From: UBA1941 sp046329555
Lineage (GTDB): Bacteria; Bacteroidota; Bacteroidia; Chitinophagales; LD1
Assembly: GCA_046329555.1 (NCBI GenBank)
Contig: JAXLUK010000001.1
Location: 248,001 to 312,000, forward strand
DNA: 64,000 nt
Direction: 5' to 3'
Of the stretch, positions 53,698-62,044 are shown one piece after another. Numbering within the stretch: position 1 is the first letter of the stretch; every line of letters starts with the position of its first letter. The translations under genes and the position numbers were made by a program. Below the pieces are notes generated by a model. The model did not search any database and was not told the origin of the DNA. It saw only the letters and a program-made list of their open reading frames with translations.

Positions 53698-54735
53698 ATG
53701 GAACTATTTTTCATAGAGAAAGGGGTCATTATTCTGGTGGTTTTTGCCATCACCATGCTGATTGCCCTGTACAGTACTTTTGCTGAACGGGTATTGGCGG
53801 GATATTTTCAGGATCGGCTGGGACCGAACCGCGCCGGACCGCTGGGCTTACTGCAACCGCTGGCCGATGGCGTAAAAATGTTTACCAAGGAAGATTTTAT
53901 TCCGAATACGCCGAACCGGCTGTTGTTTATCATCGGGCCGGGTATTGCCATGAGTACATCGCTGATGACCAGTGCCGTCATTCCCTGGGGGAAGAGTATC
54001 ACGATTTTCGGACACGAAGTTCAGTTGCAGGCAGCCGATGTGAATGTGGCTATTCTCTATGTGTTTGGTGTGATTTCAATTGGTGTTTACGGCATCATGA
54101 TAGGCGGCTGGGCTTCTAACAATAAGTTTTCCTTATTGGGTGCTGTGCGCGCTTCTTCGCAAATGATTTCTTATGAAGTAGCCATGGGCTTATCCATTAT
54201 CGCGGTATTGATGATGACCGGCTCCTTAAGTCTCAGAACTATTTCTGAACAACAAGGTGGTTTCCACGGCATGAATTGGAATGTATTTTACCAACCCATT
54301 GCGTTTTTGGTTTTTCTGATTTGCGCTTTTGCCGAAACCAACCGTACGCCCTTTGACCTGCCTGAGTGTGAAAGCGAATTGGTGGGCGGTTACCATACCG
54401 AGTATTCCTCTATGAAGCTGGGCTTCTTTTTGTTTGCCGAGTATGTGAACATGTTCATTTCCTGCGCCATCATTGCCACCTTGTTCTTTGGTGGTTATAA
54501 TTACCCGGGCATGCACAAGGTGGCTGATTGGTTAGGAAGTAATGTTGCGAATGTTATTGGCGTACTGGCCTTCTTCGCCAAAATATTCTTCGGGATTTTC
54601 TTTTACATGTGGGTACGCTGGACGGTACCGCGCTTCCGCTACGACCAATTGATGAATCTGGGCTGGAAGATTTTGATTCCGCTGTCTATTGCGAACATTA
54701 TCATTACCGGATTAGTGATTCTGGCGCGCGGTTAA
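53698..54735 (+). CDS. nuoH: NADH-quinone oxidoreductase subunit H
   Basis: 345 residues with eight membrane helices. Motifs AERVLAGYFQDRLGPNRAGP and GLLQPLADGVKMFTKED are the quinone-chamber signatures; FAETNRTPFDLPECESELVG is the conserved acidic loop. NuoH connects the quinone site with the proton-pumping subunits. It starts 24 bases after nuoG; after it the nuo run is interrupted for 633 bases. Confidence 0.97.
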   Translation: MELFFIEKGVIILVVFAITMLIALYSTFAERVLAGYFQDRLGPNRAGPLGLLQPLADGVKMFTKEDFIPNTPNRLLFIIGPGIAMSTSLMTSAVIPWGKSITIFGHEVQLQAADVNVAILYVFGVISIGVYGIMIGGWASNNKFSLLGAVRASSQMISYEVAMGLSIIAVLMMTGSLSLRTISEQQGGFHGMNWNVFYQPIAFLVFLICAFAETNRTPFDLPECESELVGGYHTEYSSMKLGFFLFAEYVNMFISCAIIATLFFGGYNYPGMHKVADWLGSNVANVIGVLAFFAKIFFGIFFYMWVRWTVPRFRYDQLMNLGWKILIPLSIANIIITGLVILARG

Positions 54736-54810
54736 AACCGGTTCTTCGCAGGTTCTTACAAGAGTTAGTTTGCTATCTCTTTTTAACGGCTTGTGTGCGG
54801 TAATTTCGGC

Positions 54811-55050
54811 TCACCGGCCAAAATGAGCAATAGCCAGTACTGCTCCCACAATAGCTAAAAGCTGTCCTGCGCCAACTAAATAAATAGTTCGCATCAGATC
54901 TACCTTATCTTCCTTTGTGAGGAAAATTTGTTTCCATTGATTAACGGTTTGTTCCATTTTTTCTTCTTGAAAAGTTACCAAAATCAAGGCTTCCTCATCT
55001 TTAAACTGCCGTTTAAGCAATTCATACGCCTTCCATTGTGCTGTGGTCAT
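54811..55050 (-). CDS. Small coiled-coil membrane-anchored protein (DUF1640-like)
   Basis: 79 residues. A charged helical N-terminal part (AQWKAYELLKRQFKDEEALI) with LTKEDKVDLMRTIY is followed by one C-terminal membrane span (about 57-76, LVGAGQLLAIVGAVLAIAHF). This layout resembles DUF1640/CCDC90 proteins, which carry a coiled coil and a C-terminal helix. Function unknown. It lies antisense between nuoH and nuoI and has its own promoter box, so it interrupts the complex I operon. Confidence 0.7.
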   Translation of the reverse strand: MTTAQWKAYELLKRQFKDEEALILVTFQEEKMEQTVNQWKQIFLTKEDKVDLMRTIYLVGAGQLLAIVGAVLAIAHFGR

Positions 55051-55063
55051 CGGTGATTTTTAC

Positions 55064-55071
55064 CGAAGATA
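55064..55071 (-). promoter_or_regulatory. Promoter -7 box of the small membrane protein gene
   Basis: Minus strand TATCTTCG, 13 bases before the ATG at 55050. Confidence 0.5.
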
Positions 55072-55155
55072 GGAATTTGTTATCATAGAAAACTTCATTG
55101 CATGTGCCTGATGCTATTTAGCATTCGTAAGAACGTAGGCGGTATTTCCCCCAAT

Positions 55156-55314
55156 GCGTGAGCGACCCGGAAGGAGCCCCGAAGGGGCTGTGCGAAGGCG
55201 CAGTGCAACGGAGCCGCAGCACCGCAGCGATAGCGGAGCCTGTAGGGGCGCGACCCCGGCCCTGGCGCCAAGGTGCCCCATTACCGCCACCGGTTCACGG
55301 CCGGGGGCACGCCC
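55156..55314 (-). repeat. GC-rich interspersed repeat, copy A
   Basis: Read on the minus strand it starts with GGGCGTGCCCCCG (from 55314) and ends with GGTCGCTCACGC (at 55156). The same two ends, in the same order, flank 61569-61803. The interior is very GC-rich with many short inverted repeats (for example CCCCTTCGGGG). It fills the gap between the antisense small gene and the nuoI promoter. It resembles non-coding extragenic repeats I know from Bacteroidota genomes, but the family name and copy number were not checked. The small ORFs crossing it are artefacts. Confidence 0.7.
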
Positions 55315-55347
55315 AAAACTTCCTCTTTTTGCTCTGCTTTATAAATT

Positions 55348-55355
55348 TATTTTTG
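55348..55355 (+). promoter_or_regulatory. Promoter -7 box of the nuoIJKLMN run
   Basis: TATTTTTG, a perfect TAnnTTTG, 13 bases before ATG 55369. TTG at 55329-55331 is a possible -33 element with a short 16-base spacer. It gives the second nuo segment its own promoter. Confidence 0.6.
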
Positions 55356-55368
55356 TCGCACTAAGAAA

Positions 55369-55887
55369 ATGACTGATTTCTCTACCATATCGCTCAGCGG
55401 CAGAAAGATGGACGTTTCCAACAAGGAAATGACCCTTTCTGAAAAGCTGTATTTGCCCGGCATTATCAAGGGCATGGGCATTACGCTGAAACATTTTTTC
55501 AGCAAGAAAGCCACCATTCAGTATCCCGACGAGAAACGCGAGTTTAGTCCGGTTTACCGGGGCAGGCACATCCTGATGCGCGATGAAAATGGCGCAGAGC
55601 GCTGTACGGCTTGCGGATTGTGCGCACTGGCGTGCCCGGCTGAAGCCATCACCATGACGGCGGCAGAGCGCTTACCCGGAGAAGAAAATAAGTATCGGGA
55701 AGAAAAGTACGCAGCTGTTTATGAAATTAATATGCTGCGTTGCATTTTCTGCGGCTTGTGCGAAGAGGCTTGTCCGAAGGAAGCGATTTTCCTCACAGAA
55801 GATATGCCGCCGGCCGACTATCAGCGCGAAGGTTTTATTTATGGAAAAGATAAACTGGTGATGAAGGACACCCAACAGGTATTATGA
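55369..55887 (+). CDS. nuoI: NADH-quinone oxidoreductase subunit I
   Basis: 172 residues. Two 4Fe-4S ferredoxin motifs, CTACGLCALACP and CIFCGLCEEACP, carry electrons through the peripheral arm of complex I (clusters N6a and N6b). The N-terminal part (GIIKGMGITLKHFFSKK) matches the amphipathic membrane-contacting helix of NuoI. It overlaps nuoJ by 4 bases and opens the second nuo segment. Confidence 0.96.
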   Translation: MTDFSTISLSGRKMDVSNKEMTLSEKLYLPGIIKGMGITLKHFFSKKATIQYPDEKREFSPVYRGRHILMRDENGAERCTACGLCALACPAEAITMTAAERLPGEENKYREEKYAAVYEINMLRCIFCGLCEEACPKEAIFLTEDMPPADYQREGFIYGKDKLVMKDTQQVL

Positions 55888-56420
55888 TGACGATTCAAGC
55901 CATTTCATTCTGGGCCTTATCAACCATCGCCTTTATTTGCGCCATTTACACGGTGATTGCACGCAACCCTATTTTCAGCGCTATTTCATTGCTGGTTTGC
56001 TTTGCTTCCATTGCCGGTCACTACCTGCTGTTGAATGCGCAGTTTCTTTTTATTGTGCACATCATTGTTTACGCTGGTGCTATTATGGTGTTGTTTCTGA
56101 CTACCCTGATGTTGATGAACCTGAATGAGGAAACCGAACGCAACAAACCCGCTATTGCACAAATTGCGGCCTTACTGGTAGCCACGGTTCTGGGCATATT
56201 GCTTTCAGCCATGGTGTACCAATTCCAACCGGCCCTGCCCGATGGCAGCGCATCGGCCGAGGTGGGCAACATCAAGGCATTAGGCCAGGTGTTGTTAGAT
56301 GAATATTTCTTTCCGTTTGAATTTATTTCGGTGCTGTTGTTATCTGCCATGGCAGGCGTTGTTTTATTAATGAAGCGCGAACGGCCGGATGATCGTAAAC
56401 TAAGTGAAGCAGTAAAATGA
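55884..56420 (+). CDS. nuoJ: NADH-quinone oxidoreductase subunit J
   Basis: 178 residues with five membrane helices. Typical motifs are IARNPIFSAISLLVCFASIA, LNAQFLFIVHIIVYAGAIMVL and FEFISVLLLSAMAGVVLL. It is part of the membrane arm of complex I next to NuoK. It overlaps nuoI and nuoK by 4 bases each. Confidence 0.95.
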   Translation: MMTIQAISFWALSTIAFICAIYTVIARNPIFSAISLLVCFASIAGHYLLLNAQFLFIVHIIVYAGAIMVLFLTTLMLMNLNEETERNKPAIAQIAALLVATVLGILLSAMVYQFQPALPDGSASAEVGNIKALGQVLLDEYFFPFEFISVLLLSAMAGVVLLMKRERPDDRKLSEAVK

Positions 56421-56749
56421 TACTTCTCGATATTTTTCAAAATCACGGCATTACCATTGCGCATTATGTAGTGGTGAGCGCGGTGCTATTCAGCATTGGT
56501 GTGTTTGGGGTGCTCTACCGCCGCAACGCCATTACCATGTTCATGTGTATAGAATTAATGCTGAACGCCGTGAACCTGTTGCTGGTGGCCTTTTCTACTT
56601 ACCACCACGATAACAGCGGACAGGTATTTGTATTTTTTATTATGGCCGTTGCCGCTGCTGAAGTAGCTGTTGGACTGGCTATTCTGGTCACTATCTTTAG
56701 AAACATTCACACCATTGACATCGACGAATTGAAAAGTCTTAAGTGGTAA
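56417..56749 (+). CDS. nuoK: NADH-quinone oxidoreductase subunit K
   Basis: 110 residues with three helices. ITMFMCIELMLNAVNLLLVA contains the conserved membrane Glu, and AAEVAVGLAILVTIFRN the second. It is an Mrp-like part of the proton channel in complex I. It overlaps nuoJ by 4 bases and nuoL by 7. Confidence 0.96.
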   Translation: MILLDIFQNHGITIAHYVVVSAVLFSIGVFGVLYRRNAITMFMCIELMLNAVNLLLVAFSTYHHDNSGQVFVFFIMAVAAAEVAVGLAILVTIFRNIHTIDIDELKSLKW

Positions 56750-58665
56750 ACTCAGTAACTGTGATAACACCAATATATATTGTTTTATTCCCGCTCATCG
56801 GATTTCTGATCAATGCCTTCTTCGGCAAGCGGTTGTCGGAAAAGGTAGCCGGTTCAATAGGAGCGGCGGCTATTTTGGGTTCGTTTTTATTGTCGGCCGC
56901 GTACTTTTGGGGATTGGCCACAGGTAATAGCCAACCCTTCGAAACGCACGTGTTTGATTGGTTTAGCTTCGGCAGTTTTCATGTTGACTTTGGATTTTTC
57001 ATCGATCAACTCAGCGCCAGCTGGCTGATGATTATTACCGGTATCGGCTTTCTGATTCATGTTTACAGTATCGGCTACATGCATGGCGACGAAGGTTTCT
57101 CCAGGTTTTTCTCTTACCTGAACCTGTTCGTTTTTTTCATGCTGTTGCTGGTGATGGGCAACAGCCTGGCCGTGATGTTTATTGGCTGGGAAGGGGTTGG
57201 TTTATGCTCGTACCTGCTGATTGGTTTCTGGTTTAAAAATCAGGATTACAACGATGCCGCGAAGAAGGCTTTTGTGATGAACCGCATTGGCGATTTATTC
57301 TTCCTGCTAGGCATGTTTTTGTTGTTGTTCTATGCCAAAACGCTGAACTATAATGAACTGTTGAAGGCCTCTTCAGGCTTAGACCATCACGTATTGTTTG
57401 CGGCTTGTTTGTGTTTGTTTATCGGTGCTTGCGGCAAATCAGCGCAGTTGCCCTTATACACCTGGCTGCCCGATGCGATGGCCGGTCCTACCCCGGTATC
57501 GGCCCTGATTCACGCGGCCACGATGGTAACGGCAGGCATTTACATGATTTGCAGAACGAACTTCCTGTTCAGTCATGTACCCGGAGTATTGCACATCATT
57601 GCGGTTGTAGGCGCAGCAACAGCCCTGTTTGCCGCCACTATTGGGGTGTTGCAGAACGACATTAAGAAAGTACTCGCCTACTCTACCGTTTCGCAGCTCG
57701 GCCTGATGTTTACCGCTTTGGGCCTGGGGGCTTATTCTTCAGGAGCGTTCCACGTGATCACCCACGCTTTTTTCAAAGCCTGTCTCTTCCTGGGCAGCGG
57801 CTCAGTGATTCACGCTATGCACGGCGAGCAAGACATCCGCAAGATGGGCGGCTTAAAGAAATGGATGCCCATTACCTATATCACCTTCCTATTGGCATCC
57901 TTGGCTATTGCCGGAGTGCCGCCTTTCTCAGGATTCTTCTCGAAAGATGAAATTCTGGAGCACGCTTTTACCAGCAACAAAGGCATTTGGGTAGTGGCTT
58001 CATTAGCTTCTATTCTAACGGCCTTTTACATGTTCCGACTGGTATTTCTCACCTTCTTCCGTTCATTCCGCGGTACCGAGGAACAGGCACACCACCTCCA
58101 TGAATCGCCGGCCACCATCACCCTACCGCTGATTGTATTGGCGGTGCTTTCAGTAGCAGGCGGTTTATTGGGCTTGCCCAAGGCTTTTGGTTTCAACCAC
58201 TGGTTAGATCACTTCCTCAACAGTTCGCCCTTGTTCGCGGCGGGTACAGCCGCACTGGCCCACCACCACGAGGCCGGTCATGAGAATGTGCTGGTGCCGG
58301 TGTTGTTAGCCGTGGTTGGTGCCGCAATAGGCATAGGCTACGCCTGGATGCGCTACCTGCAAAAAGGCGATTTACCGGCAGAGGAAGGTACACTTACCGG
58401 TTTTGCTGATTTGGTTTATAAGAAATACAAGGTAGATGAGCTTTATACGGCCTGCATTGTAAAGCCGCTGTTGCGCTTATCGGATCTGGCTTACGATGTG
58501 TTAGACAAAACGGTGGTAGATGGCCTGGTTCATCTTACCGGAAGATTATCGCTGCAAGCGGGTAAACAGTTGCGTATTATTCAAAGCGGTAACATCGGTT
58601 TTTATCTGCTGTTAATGGTAGTTGGGATGATTGCCGTATTTGCTTACTTATTCCTCCATTTTTAA
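56743..58665 (+). CDS. nuoL: NADH-quinone oxidoreductase subunit L
   Basis: 640 residues, starting at GTG 56743 inside the nuoK end; GTG 56761 is an alternative. About 16 helices. Antiporter-like motifs include FIGWEGVGLCSYLLIGFW (conserved Glu), LPDAMAGPTPVSALIHAATM and KKVLAYSTVSQLGLMFTALG. The long C-terminal lateral helix region is present. It is the distal proton-pumping subunit of complex I and ends 1 base before nuoM. Confidence 0.96.
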   Translation: MVNSVTVITPIYIVLFPLIGFLINAFFGKRLSEKVAGSIGAAAILGSFLLSAAYFWGLATGNSQPFETHVFDWFSFGSFHVDFGFFIDQLSASWLMIITGIGFLIHVYSIGYMHGDEGFSRFFSYLNLFVFFMLLLVMGNSLAVMFIGWEGVGLCSYLLIGFWFKNQDYNDAAKKAFVMNRIGDLFFLLGMFLLLFYAKTLNYNELLKASSGLDHHVLFAACLCLFIGACGKSAQLPLYTWLPDAMAGPTPVSALIHAATMVTAGIYMICRTNFLFSHVPGVLHIIAVVGAATALFAATIGVLQNDIKKVLAYSTVSQLGLMFTALGLGAYSSGAFHVITHAFFKACLFLGSGSVIHAMHGEQDIRKMGGLKKWMPITYITFLLASLAIAGVPPFSGFFSKDEILEHAFTSNKGIWVVASLASILTAFYMFRLVFLTFFRSFRGTEEQAHHLHESPATITLPLIVLAVLSVAGGLLGLPKAFGFNHWLDHFLNSSPLFAAGTAALAHHHEAGHENVLVPVLLAVVGAAIGIGYAWMRYLQKGDLPAEEGTLTGFADLVYKKYKVDELYTACIVKPLLRLSDLAYDVLDKTVVDGLVHLTGRLSLQAGKQLRIIQSGNIGFYLLLMVVGMIAVFAYLFLHF

Positions 58666-58666
58666 G

Positions 58667-60112
58667 ATGTTGTTAATCCTCATATTTATATTTCCGTTGT
58701 TGGCTGCTGTGGTCACCTATGCTTTAGGCGACAAGCCCGCGCCTAAAACAGCATTAGGTCTTAGTTTGGTTACCCTGGCCATGAGTGCAGCCGCTTACCT
58801 TGAGCTGCGCCACGGCGCCACACTGGCATATACCCACGCATGGGTGGCAAGTCCGAAAATTGATTTCAGTATCGCTGCCGACGGACTCAGCTTCCTGATA
58901 CTGGCCCTCACCAATTTCCTGATTCCCGTAATTGTTCTTTCCACTTTTGCCAAAAACATCGTCAATGGCCGCATGTTTTATGCGCTCATTTTACTCATGC
59001 AGTTTGCGCTAAACGGTGTTTTTCTGGCTACCGACGGCTTTGTGTTTTACATCTTCTGGGAACTGGCGCTACTGCCCATTTATTTCATCGCCCTGTTATG
59101 GGGTGAAGGGCACAACAAAGATTTTCGGAATACCGCCATCTTTAAATTTTTCATCTACACCATTGCCGGCTCACTACTGATGCTGGTGGCGTTTATTTAT
59201 CTGTATGCCAAAGCCGGAAGTTTTGCGTTAGCCGACTGGTACGCGCTATCGCTTTCACAAGACGAGCAATGCCTGGTAGCCGCCGGTATTTTCATCGCCT
59301 TTGCCATTAAAATTCCCATTTTCCCCTTCCACACCTGGCAGGCTGAAACATACAAAGAAGCGCCGGCAGCCGGTACCATGTTGCTGGCTGGTATCATGCT
59401 TAAAATGGGCCTGTACGGCTTGCTGCGCTGGCTGCTGCCGGTCGTACCGCAAGGCGTTCAGTGCTGGACGCCGCTAATCATCGCCTTATCGGTTACCGGA
59501 ATTGTTTACGGATCGGTAATCGCTATCATGCAGCGTGATATGAAGCGGCTGCTCGCCTACTCCTCTTTTGCGCACGTAGGACTGATTGCCGCGGGTATTT
59601 TCGCCCTGAATATTGAAGCGTTTCAAGGTGCCGTAGTGCAGATGATTGCGCACGGTATTAACGTAGTAGGTGCCTTCTTCGCCGCAGAGATCATCTGGAG
59701 AAGAACCGAAACACAAATTGTAGATGAGTTAGGCGGCATTCGCAATGTAGCGCCAAAATTCGCTACTGCCTTTATGATTGTGATGCTGGCTTCAGTAGCC
59801 CTGCCGGTTACCAATGCGTTCATCGGCGAGTTCCTGTTGCTCTACGGCGTGTTTCAGTATAACACCGTACTATCGCTCATCGCCGGGCTAACCATCATCC
59901 TGGGTGCGGTGTATATGCTGCGCATGTACCAACGCAGTATGCTGGGCGCCGTGCATCCGCGCACGCTGGCATTCGACGATTTAAACTGGACCGAACTCAC
60001 TGTTTTTGGTGTGCTCACAGCCGCCATCTTTATCTGCGGTATCTATCCCAAACCCATGATGACGCTGGCTCAGCCGGCGCTGGAAAACATTTTAAAAAAT
60101 GCTTTGCCATAA
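58667..60112 (+). CDS. nuoM: NADH-quinone oxidoreductase subunit M
   Basis: 481 residues from ATG 58667 (MLLILIFIFPLLAAVV); an in-frame ATG at 58631 would lie within nuoL and was rejected. Antiporter-like motifs: FYIFWELALLPIYFIALLWG with the conserved Glu, FPFHTWQAETYKEAPAAGTM and KRLLAYSSFAHVGLIAAGIF. It is one of three antiporter-like subunits of the membrane arm. It begins 1 base after nuoL. Confidence 0.95.
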   Translation: MLLILIFIFPLLAAVVTYALGDKPAPKTALGLSLVTLAMSAAAYLELRHGATLAYTHAWVASPKIDFSIAADGLSFLILALTNFLIPVIVLSTFAKNIVNGRMFYALILLMQFALNGVFLATDGFVFYIFWELALLPIYFIALLWGEGHNKDFRNTAIFKFFIYTIAGSLLMLVAFIYLYAKAGSFALADWYALSLSQDEQCLVAAGIFIAFAIKIPIFPFHTWQAETYKEAPAAGTMLLAGIMLKMGLYGLLRWLLPVVPQGVQCWTPLIIALSVTGIVYGSVIAIMQRDMKRLLAYSSFAHVGLIAAGIFALNIEAFQGAVVQMIAHGINVVGAFFAAEIIWRRTETQIVDELGGIRNVAPKFATAFMIVMLASVALPVTNAFIGEFLLLYGVFQYNTVLSLIAGLTIILGAVYMLRMYQRSMLGAVHPRTLAFDDLNWTELTVFGVLTAAIFICGIYPKPMMTLAQPALENILKNALP

Positions 60113-60121
60113 ACTGAATTC

Positions 60122-61492
60122 ATGAAAGCATTAACATATACTTCCTTTCTGGGCCTGCTTTGTCTGGTACTCGAGTTATTCAACCTCCGCAAGATGGTGG
60201 TGTCGCTGGTGCTTGGTGCGCTGGCCGTCATCTTCTATCTCAACCTAAGCGAATGGAACACCAACACCGCCTATTACCACAACATGCTCAAGGCCGATAA
60301 TTTCAGTGTAGCCTTCACCGGATTGTTGCTGGTTATCGGTTTTGGCCTCACCGCCCTAAGCGGCGCATTTTTTAAGCAGGAAGAAAGCAAGCTGGCGGAT
60401 TATGTGGCCATAATCGTTTTCACGCTGTGCGGTGCCATTGCCATGGTATCGTTTGCCAACATGGCCATGCTGTTCATCGGCATCGAAGTGCTGTCTATCT
60501 CGCTTTACATTCTGGCCGGAAGCAAGCGCCGCGATGTACGTTCCAATGAAGCGGCCATGAAATACTTCCTGATGGGCTCTTTTGCCTCAGGTATTCTGCT
60601 TTTTGGCATTACGTTGATTTACGGGGTAACCGGCTCATTTGATTTGGCGCAAATTGCCTCGTATGCCGCTGCCAACGGTGCCAATCATCTGTTCCTGTTG
60701 GGCATGGTAATGATATTGATTGCCATGTTATTTAAAGTATCCGCAGCGCCGTTTCATTTTTGGGCGCCTGATGTGTATGAAGGCTCGCCCATGCTCATCA
60801 CCGCCATGATGGCTACACTGGCTAAAGTAGCTGCTATGGCCGCCCTGTACCGCTTGTTTTCCATGTGTTTTACCGGTCAGTTCCCGGTAATTGCCGCATT
60901 GGTTGGCGGCGTGGCCGCAATCACCATGTTAGTAGGCAACTTATCGGCACTCAATCAGGAATCGTTTAAAAGAATGCTGGCGTTTTCCGGTATTGCCCAT
61001 GCAGGATACATGCTGTTGGCTATTGTAACGCTGGATAAAAATACGCCAGATGCGCTCTTCTTCTATGCTACGGCTTATGCGTTAACCTCTATCGGCGCTT
61101 TTTCTGTAGCGGCCGTGGTTGCCCGTATTTCGGGCACAGAAAAGATCGAAGGATTCAACGGCTTCGGAAAAAAATCGCCGCTATTGGCAGGTACGTTAAC
61201 CCTGCTCATGCTCAGCATGGCTGGCATCCCGCCTTTCGCCGGATTTTTTGCTAAGTATTATGTGTTTCTGGATGCCATCCGCAACGGACATGTGGCTCTG
61301 GTATTAGTGGCTGTTCTGACATCTATCATCAGCATCTATTTCTACTTAAAAGTAATCATCGCCATGTGGGTGCGCGAAGGCATTGATCATGCCCCGGCTA
61401 TTGAATGGCCGTACAAAGTAGCGGCAGTCATCTCTTTATTGCTGGTCATAGCGCTGGGCATTTCGCCGGATATCCTAGCCGGCTTGTTTTAA
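60122..61492 (+). CDS. nuoN: NADH-quinone oxidoreductase subunit N
   Basis: 456 residues with about 14 helices. FIGIEVLSISLYILAGSKRR (conserved Glu), APFHFWAPDVYEGSPMLITA and KRMLAFSGIAHAGYMLLAIV are NuoN signatures. It is the third antiporter-like subunit of complex I and the last nuo gene; no hairpin terminator is evident after it. Confidence 0.96.
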   Translation: MKALTYTSFLGLLCLVLELFNLRKMVVSLVLGALAVIFYLNLSEWNTNTAYYHNMLKADNFSVAFTGLLLVIGFGLTALSGAFFKQEESKLADYVAIIVFTLCGAIAMVSFANMAMLFIGIEVLSISLYILAGSKRRDVRSNEAAMKYFLMGSFASGILLFGITLIYGVTGSFDLAQIASYAAANGANHLFLLGMVMILIAMLFKVSAAPFHFWAPDVYEGSPMLITAMMATLAKVAAMAALYRLFSMCFTGQFPVIAALVGGVAAITMLVGNLSALNQESFKRMLAFSGIAHAGYMLLAIVTLDKNTPDALFFYATAYALTSIGAFSVAAVVARISGTEKIEGFNGFGKKSPLLAGTLTLLMLSMAGIPPFAGFFAKYYVFLDAIRNGHVALVLVAVLTSIISIYFYLKVIIAMWVREGIDHAPAIEWPYKVAAVISLLLVIALGISPDILAGLF

Positions 61493-61568
61493 GCCGCAAC
61501 ACTTCATTAGTTTCTCTCATTAGCCGCCGGTGTGGCAGTGCTACTGCATTTGCTATGATTCATTTTAT

Positions 61569-61803
61569 GGCGTGCCCCCGCCAACCGGTATATGGCGGAA
61601 CTGGTGGCATGCCGCTGCATAGTTGGCGGGGCCGCGCCCTTCGCTCCCAAGGTTTTTGGCCGCGCCTTTTCCGATGCCTGCAGCCCGCTTATACTTTGAA
61701 TAGGGCGTTAAGAAAAACCACAGCGCGTTTTAAAGAAACCATCAACGCTTTTTCTTCCGGCCATGTGAAGGCCAAAAACGCTTTCCGCTGCGGTCGCTCA
61801 CGC
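61569..61803 (+). repeat. GC-rich interspersed repeat, copy B
   Basis: Begins with GGCGTGCCCCCG (61569-61580) and ends with GGTCGCTCACGC (61792-61803), the same terminal sequences in the same order as copy A at 55156-55314 on the opposite strand. It has a longer, partly different interior with inverted repeats (CCGCCAAC / GTTGGCGG, around 61578-61635). It lies just after nuoN, so the two copies flank the nuoI-nuoN run in opposite orientation. Confidence 0.7.
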
Positions 61804-61807
61804 TTAG

Positions 61808-61963
61808 CGCAAAGTGGGGAAAGATGTATTGCTAGCGAGCAGCCCGGAAGTCCACAATCTGGTCGAAGTTGCTGCTTCCCTCTCGTATCAGGCTGCTACA
61901 GCACGAAGCACAAACGAGAAACTGGATGTAGCGAAAACAAATTTTGCGTATATTCAGGAATAA
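61808..61963 (+). pseudogene. Probable C-terminal remnant of a gene
   Basis: A frame opened after a TAG at 61805 reads GKDVLLASSPEVHNLVEVAA and, after eight more residues, STNEKLDVAKTNFAYIQE before TAA. The composition is protein-like and helical, unlike the surrounding GC-rich repeat. A GTG at 61814 would give a 49-residue product. No family is recognised. It could be a small gene or the 3' end of a gene cut off by the repeat insertion. Bases 61493-61568 and 61964-62044 around it show nothing else except a TATATTCAG box near 61949. Confidence 0.35.
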
Positions 61964-62044
61964 GTGTGAGCAGTACATCCTGCTTTGCGCAACTGAATAC
62001 GCTATGGAGAGATAATGGTTAAATGAAAAAATAAGCAAATCTCA

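Noticed and set aside
55154..55372. Two overlapping ORFs of about 70 codons through repeat copy A
   Set aside because: GC-rich repeats have few stop codons; the peptides are Arg/Pro/Gly-rich and end within the nuoI promoter region.
61405..62022. 205-codon plus-strand ORF starting inside nuoN
   Set aside because: It overlaps the end of nuoN in another frame and runs through the GC-rich repeat; the composition is rich in Cys, Arg and Ser and lacks any domain.
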